A stretch of 29,300 nt of DNA from Acidobacteriota bacterium (GTDB lineage: Bacteria; Acidobacteriota; Terriglobia; 20CM-2-55-15), in contig QHXD01000124.1 in NCBI GenBank assembly GCA_003223895.1, positions 4,099 to 33,398 of the forward strand. The letters are read 5' to 3'. Made by a program: the position numbers and the translations under genes. How positions within the stretch are numbered: position 1 is the stretch's first letter; each line of letters begins with the position of its first letter. Below are positions 25,650 through 29,300 of the stretch, piece by piece. Under the pieces are notes generated by a model. That model did not search any database. It was not told the DNA's origin and worked only from the letters and a program-made list of their open reading frames with translations.

Positions 25650-26345
25650 ATTCTTTCTTTCCAGGCTCCGGATCCCCGATGCCCCGGCGACGATCACACG
25701 CTGCGCGACGCCGGCAAAGATGCCGGAGTCCACAACACCGGTAACGAGCTTCACCTGCTTTTCAAGTGAAGCAGGCTGCTCGATGATTCCATGTTTCCAG
25801 TCCAGGATCACATTCCCGTTATCCGAAATGAACCACTGACCGTCTTTCTCGCGAATGCGCACCTCCCCGCCCCAGTCCTTTAACTGAAGAACCACACGAT
25901 CAGCGGCGAGAGGAATGACTTCAACGGGGATCACCGTCTTGATCCCGAGCTTGTCCACAAGCTTTGTCTCGTCTACGACAATGACAACGCGCTTCGAGGC
26001 ATGCGCCACAATCTTTTCGCGGACCAATGCGCCGCCGAGGCCTTTGATGAGATCCAGCGCGGGCGATACCTCGTCGGCTCCATCCACGGTGACGTCAATT
26101 ACAGGATGCTCTTTGAAGGATGTCAGCGGCACGCCAACTTGCTCGGCAAGGCGGCGCGATTCCTCGGATGTCGGAATGCCGGCGATCTTCAATCCTGCGG
26201 CCACCCTTGCGCCCAGCTCGCGTATGAAATGCGCAACGGTGGACCCGGTCCCCAAGCCGACGATCATCCCGCTGCGGATTTCATCGAGAGCGGCGATTGA
26301 GGCCTGTCTTTTGAGTGCATCCGTCATAGAAGTTGCAGAACGCAT
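25647..26345 (-). CDS. rpiA: Ribose-5-phosphate isomerase A
   Basis: This cytoplasmic enzyme interconverts ribose 5-phosphate and ribulose 5-phosphate in the pentose phosphate pathway. It is 232 residues, near the usual size. GLGTGSTV (30-37) binds phosphate, and the catalytic set Asp88, Asp91, Lys101 and Glu110 (DGADEVSP, KGLGGALVREK) matches the spacing of the E. coli enzyme's Asp81, Asp84, Lys94 and Glu103. The first ATG overlaps the topoisomerase stop (TAATG), so I kept it for coupling; MTDALKRQ six codons later is an alternative. The stop codon is the first three bases of a palindromic repeat. Confidence 0.96.
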   Translation of the reverse strand: MRSATSMTDALKRQASIAALDEIRSGMIVGLGTGSTVAHFIRELGARVAAGLKIAGIPTSEESRRLAEQVGVPLTSFKEHPVIDVTVDGADEVSPALDLIKGLGGALVREKIVAHASKRVVIVVDETKLVDKLGIKTVIPVEVIPLAADRVVLQLKDWGGEVRIREKDGQWFISDNGNVILDWKHGIIEQPASLEKQVKLVTGVVDSGIFAGVAQRVIVAGASGIRSLERKN

Positions 26346-27445
26346 TATGCACCGTTCCGGTTTGTTGGAGTTAGACGCTTTCCCTTTCCCGTTGCCCTCA
26401 GGAAAGCCAGCACGTGCTTTTCATGCTTGCGCAACTTGCCGCCAGGCTTTCGGCGCATGCGCGACGTTCGACGGGGCATCGGAGGAAGAATGTGTCCCTT
26501 TAAATACGCCTCGATGAGCGTAGGGTGAATGTAGTACTTCCGGCACACCGTGCGTGTATTCCCCAGGCGCTTCGCAGTGTGGTCGATGGCGCGGACGACG
26601 TTGTGCTCGGCTTCCTTCTTCGTTTTCGCGGGGCCGAACTCGCGCAGATACTCGGCGCAGCTCATGGTGCCGGCCCAGGTCCGGAAGTCCTTCGCGGTGA
26701 CGTCGGCGCCGGTGGCGTCACGCAGGTAGTCGTTGACATGCTCCGCCTCGACGTCCTGCCGCTTGCCGTTGTCGTCGACGTACTTGAAGAGAATCTCGCC
26801 AGGCAGCTCGTGGCAGCGCTGCACGATGCGCGCGATGTGCCTGTCGGTGACGGACACGGCGTGCTCTATTCCGCTCTTGCCGCGGAACTCGAAGCGCAGC
26901 TGGGCGCCATCGATCGCGACGTGACGTCTGCGCAGGGTGGTGAGCCCGTACGACTTGTTCTCGCGCGCCAGCTCGTGCGTCCCGACGCGGATGAGGGTGC
27001 GCTCCAGCAGCCACACCACGGTCGCGAGCACTTTGTCGCGCGGGAGTCCCTCGAGGAGGATGTCCCGCTCCACTCGCGTGCGGATCTTCCAGATCACCTC
27101 GCCGAACTCGAAGAGGCGCTCGAACTTCGTGACGTCGCGATAAGCGCGGAAACTGGGATGGTAGCGGTACTGCTTGCGCCCGCGCGCGTCGCGCGCAGTG
27201 ACCTGGAGGTGTCCGTCCTCGTGCGGGCAGATCCAGACGTCGGTCCACCCCGGCGGAATCACGAGAGCGCGGAAGCGGTTGATCGCGTCCTTGGCGACGA
27301 TGAGGCGGCCGTTGGGGTCGTAGTACGAGAAGCCGCGACCGCTGCGCTTGCGGCGGATGCCGGGGAGGATGTCGCTGACGTAGCGCAGCCCCGCCGCGAT
27401 CGCGGAATCTTCGGGCTCTGAAGTAGCGGTGATTCCCAATGTCAT
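26345..27445 (-). CDS. DNA topoisomerase IB
   Basis: A poxvirus-type topoisomerase IB of 366 residues, which relaxes DNA through a 3'-phosphotyrosine link. The catalytic set is present with the spacing of the Deinococcus enzyme: Arg153 (IRVG), Lys190 (FRGKSG), Arg255 (FRTWAGT), Asn296 (GNT) and nucleophile Tyr305 (CRKYYIHP). The N-terminal AAGLRYVSDILPGIRRKR and WTDVWICPHEDGHLQ are typical. I chose the ATG at 27445; an in-frame GTG at 27463 is possible, and neither has a clear ribosome binding site. The gene looks richer in GC at third positions than its neighbours, with long open frames on other strands, suggesting different base composition or transfer. It is coupled to rpiA. Confidence 0.94.
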   Translation of the reverse strand: MTLGITATSEPEDSAIAAGLRYVSDILPGIRRKRSGRGFSYYDPNGRLIVAKDAINRFRALVIPPGWTDVWICPHEDGHLQVTARDARGRKQYRYHPSFRAYRDVTKFERLFEFGEVIWKIRTRVERDILLEGLPRDKVLATVVWLLERTLIRVGTHELARENKSYGLTTLRRRHVAIDGAQLRFEFRGKSGIEHAVSVTDRHIARIVQRCHELPGEILFKYVDDNGKRQDVEAEHVNDYLRDATGADVTAKDFRTWAGTMSCAEYLREFGPAKTKKEAEHNVVRAIDHTAKRLGNTRTVCRKYYIHPTLIEAYLKGHILPPMPRRTSRMRRKPGGKLRKHEKHVLAFLRATGKGKRLTPTNRNGA

Positions 27446-27463
27446 TCCGATGACAATGAACAC

Positions 27464-27871
27464 AGAAGCGGCGTCAGAGCAACGGTGGGCAGCAGCTACC
27501 GGGACGGACCGACTTCGTTGCCTGGAATCAGCATGCTGTACCAGGACGTATCGTACTTGATCTCAGTCTCTGCTATCAACGCGCAACCTCACGCCGGAAA
27601 GTGTCGCGCGTGCCGACCCCGTTCCAGTTAGCGCGACTCCGATAACATTTCAAAGCGAAATCGGAAACACTCTGCCTCCCGCACTTGCCGCACAAGTGGG
27701 AACGTCCACTCGCCCGTGATTATCTCTCGATGCGGTAGCAAGGCGGTTGAACTGCGCCTGGAGGAAACCTTGACTCGACAGACCGACTAACATAGCATCC
27801 GCCTGCACCAATCGCGTCTATTGTTTGAGAACGGGTCGAGTCTCGGGCCTGCCGAAGAGGGGACAAATCAT
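27464..27871. other. 408-base gap without a recognisable gene
   Basis: This is the divergent gap between the topoisomerase and the right-hand TonB receptor. I see no convincing gene, long inverted repeat or tRNA. A short minus-strand frame (27720-27929) has no family-like features. The promoters of both genes should lie here, but I cannot place them. GAGGGGA at 27856-27862 is the receptor's ribosome binding site. Confidence 0.6.
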
Positions 27872-29300
27872 ATGACACGCGTTCAGCTTTCCGGTTATTC
27901 GCTTTGGATCTTGCTGGTGATCGCCGCATTGATAGCGGTCACGCCTTCACTCCTGGCCCAGTCCGCTGGTACCGGGGCGCTCACGGGAACCGTGACCGAC
28001 GCCAGCGGAGGCGTCGTCCCAGGCGTCACGGTCACCTTGACCAGCACGGACACAAATCAGACCCGCGGCACAGCCACCGGCGAAGACGGTAGTTACAGGT
28101 TTGCCTTGTTGCCGCCCGGCACCTACGGAGTGAGGTTCACCATCGCGGGATTCAAGACCTCGGAGGTTCCCTCGGTGACGGTGCGCGTAACCGAGACACA
28201 AGTACTCGACCGGGCTTTGGAAGTCGGCGCGCAGAGCGAGCAGGTGACGGTCGAAGTCCAGACGGAAACTTTGCAGACGGCCACGTCCACGTTGGGGACC
28301 ACTGTAGGCTCCCAAACCGTCACTCAGCTTCCACTGAGCACTCGCAACTACACGCAGATTCTGGCCCTGTCGGCGGGAACCAATACGACCGCCAACAACG
28401 CCACAGCCTTCGGCAAGGGTACGCAGAACATGTCGGTGAATGGCAACGACCCGGGCCAAAACAACTTCCAGATGGATGGCGTCAATGTCACCAATTTCGC
28501 CAACAGTGGAAGCGCCAATGATGCGGGCTTGTACGCCGGAGTTGGAATACCAAGTCCAGACGCCCTCCAGGAGTTCAAGGTTCAGACCTCGACCTACGAC
28601 GCCAGCTACGGGCGGAATCCGGGCGCAAATGTGAACGTCGTTACAAAATCCGGAACGAATCAATTCCACGGAACGGCGTTTGAGTATCTGCGAGACTCGA
28701 TTTTCAACGCCAATTCCTTCTTCTACAATCGCGACAATCGGGCCAGCGCTACAACGAAGCAGATCTTGAATCAGAACCAGTTCGGCGGCGTCCTGGGCGG
28801 TCCTGTGATCAAGAACAAGCTGTTCGCATTCTTCAGCTACCAGGGAACGCGGCAAAAAAACGGAATCGGCTCGCAGGGTTTTTCCAACGCCCTCCTGCCG
28901 CCGATTCCTGACGGCGACCGGCGGTCGCCAGGTTTCAAGGCCGCTCTCGGGGCGTCAAACTGTCCGGCGAATCATCCCGGCGATGGTAACTTCAATGCGT
29001 TTGGTGGTACGAACGTCGCTTGTGACGGATCGAATATCAATCCAGTGGCGTTGAATATTCTCAACATCAAGCTCGACAACGGCAGCTATTTCTTCCCCAG
29101 TTCCGGCACGACGGGTTACCGCCAGACTTCTTTCAGCAGCCCGGCGATCTATAACGGCGATCAGGAGGTGGGCAACTTCGATTACGTGCAGAGCACGAAG
29201 CACACTATCTCGGGCCGCTGGTTCTACTCGAAAGATCCTCAGGTGAGTCCTCTGAACGGGCAGCTGCCGGGGTCGCCCCTCAAGATATTGTTCTCCAACA
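27872..29300 (+). CDS. TonB-dependent receptor (Oar-like), 3' end outside the window
   Basis: An outer-membrane TonB-dependent receptor, 476 residues visible. ATG 27872 follows GAGGGGA. Residues 1-30 form a signal peptide ending in LLAQ. A carboxypeptidase-regulatory-like domain follows (about 34-118; GTVTDASGGVVPGVTVTL, DGSYRFALLPPGTYG), then the plug (about 135-275): LPLSTRNYTQILALSAG, QMDGVNVTNF, IPSPDALQEFKVQTS and NVVTKSGTNQFHG. The barrel starts with FGGVLGGPVIKNKLF and is still open at the edge. The plug here is complete, unlike that of the left-hand receptor. The ligand is unknown; polymers or siderophores are common for the family. No frame change is visible in this part. Confidence 0.93.
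   Translation, partial: MTRVQLSGYSLWILLVIAALIAVTPSLLAQSAGTGALTGTVTDASGGVVPGVTVTLTSTDTNQTRGTATGEDGSYRFALLPPGTYGVRFTIAGFKTSEVPSVTVRVTETQVLDRALEVGAQSEQVTVEVQTETLQTATSTLGTTVGSQTVTQLPLSTRNYTQILALSAGTNTTANNATAFGKGTQNMSVNGNDPGQNNFQMDGVNVTNFANSGSANDAGLYAGVGIPSPDALQEFKVQTSTYDASYGRNPGANVNVVTKSGTNQFHGTAFEYLRDSIFNANSFFYNRDNRASATTKQILNQNQFGGVLGGPVIKNKLFAFFSYQGTRQKNGIGSQGFSNALLPPIPDGDRRSPGFKAALGASNCPANHPGDGNFNAFGGTNVACDGSNINPVALNILNIKLDNGSYFFPSSGTTGYRQTSFSSPAIYNGDQEVGNFDYVQSTKHTISGRWFYSKDPQVSPLNGQLPGSPLKILFSN

Noticed and set aside
25576..25769. Real coding extension of the large membrane protein
   Set aside because: It runs through a repeat and the rpiA antisense strand, while the expected C-terminal helices are in the other frame.
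26525..27421. Long plus-strand and second minus-strand open frames within the topoisomerase gene
   Set aside because: They are by-products of GC-rich coding DNA; the topoisomerase frame carries all catalytic residues.
27720..27929. Minus-strand frame of 69 codons
   Set aside because: Arg/Ser-rich, no ribosome binding site, and it overlaps the start of the TonB receptor.

Overview
The window looks like chromosomal DNA of an Acidobacteriota member, probably from a soil or sediment lineage. This is inference from gene content: Oar-like TonB-dependent receptors with a carboxypeptidase-regulatory N-terminal domain, a DUF1592-type cytochrome / DUF1552 / ankyrin trio, a secreted protein with an LPKTAG C-terminus, and moderately GC-rich DNA. 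No marker gene is present to fix the taxonomy. I see no rRNA, tRNA, CRISPR array, transposase or prophage.

Layout. On the minus strand at the left (read right to left): a frame-disrupted TonB-dependent receptor (4840-1999), a translationally coupled secreted protein with a helix-turn-helix-like segment (2005-1028), and a secreted repeat protein cut by the window edge (811-1). Then come minus-strand housekeeping genes: an aminotransferase (7925-6741), serA (6611-5019) and ilvD (10168-8492), with a small Rieske protein on the plus strand between them (7966-8298). From 10380 to 25575 everything is on the plus strand: an LPKTAG protein, an M48 metalloprotease, a frame-disrupted copper amine oxidase, an MBOAT acyltransferase with a coupled small membrane protein, a SLOG-like protein, the DUF1592/DUF1552/ankyrin operon, and a large sensor-like membrane protein, also frame-disrupted. 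rpiA and a DNA topoisomerase IB follow on the minus strand (27445-25647). A second TonB-dependent receptor runs off the right edge (27872-29300).

Two signals stand out. First, many gene boundaries hold a long, near-perfect inverted repeat (arms up to 61 bp). Two sequence families recur, and several elements supply the stop codon of a neighbouring gene or abut a start codon. Second, three large genes (TonB receptor, copper amine oxidase, large membrane protein) each show the same kind of lesion: both halves are intact and family-like, but the reading frame changes at one point, where roughly ten conserved residues also appear to be missing. Whether this is real micro-deletion, an assembly effect, or something else cannot be settled from sequence alone.

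Functionally the region mixes amino-acid biosynthesis (serine, branched-chain, transamination), the pentose phosphate pathway, envelope proteolysis and surface proteins, and outer-membrane uptake. The only clear operons are the coupled TonB receptor/secreted protein, the MBOAT pair, the DUF1592 trio and the topoisomerase/rpiA pair.
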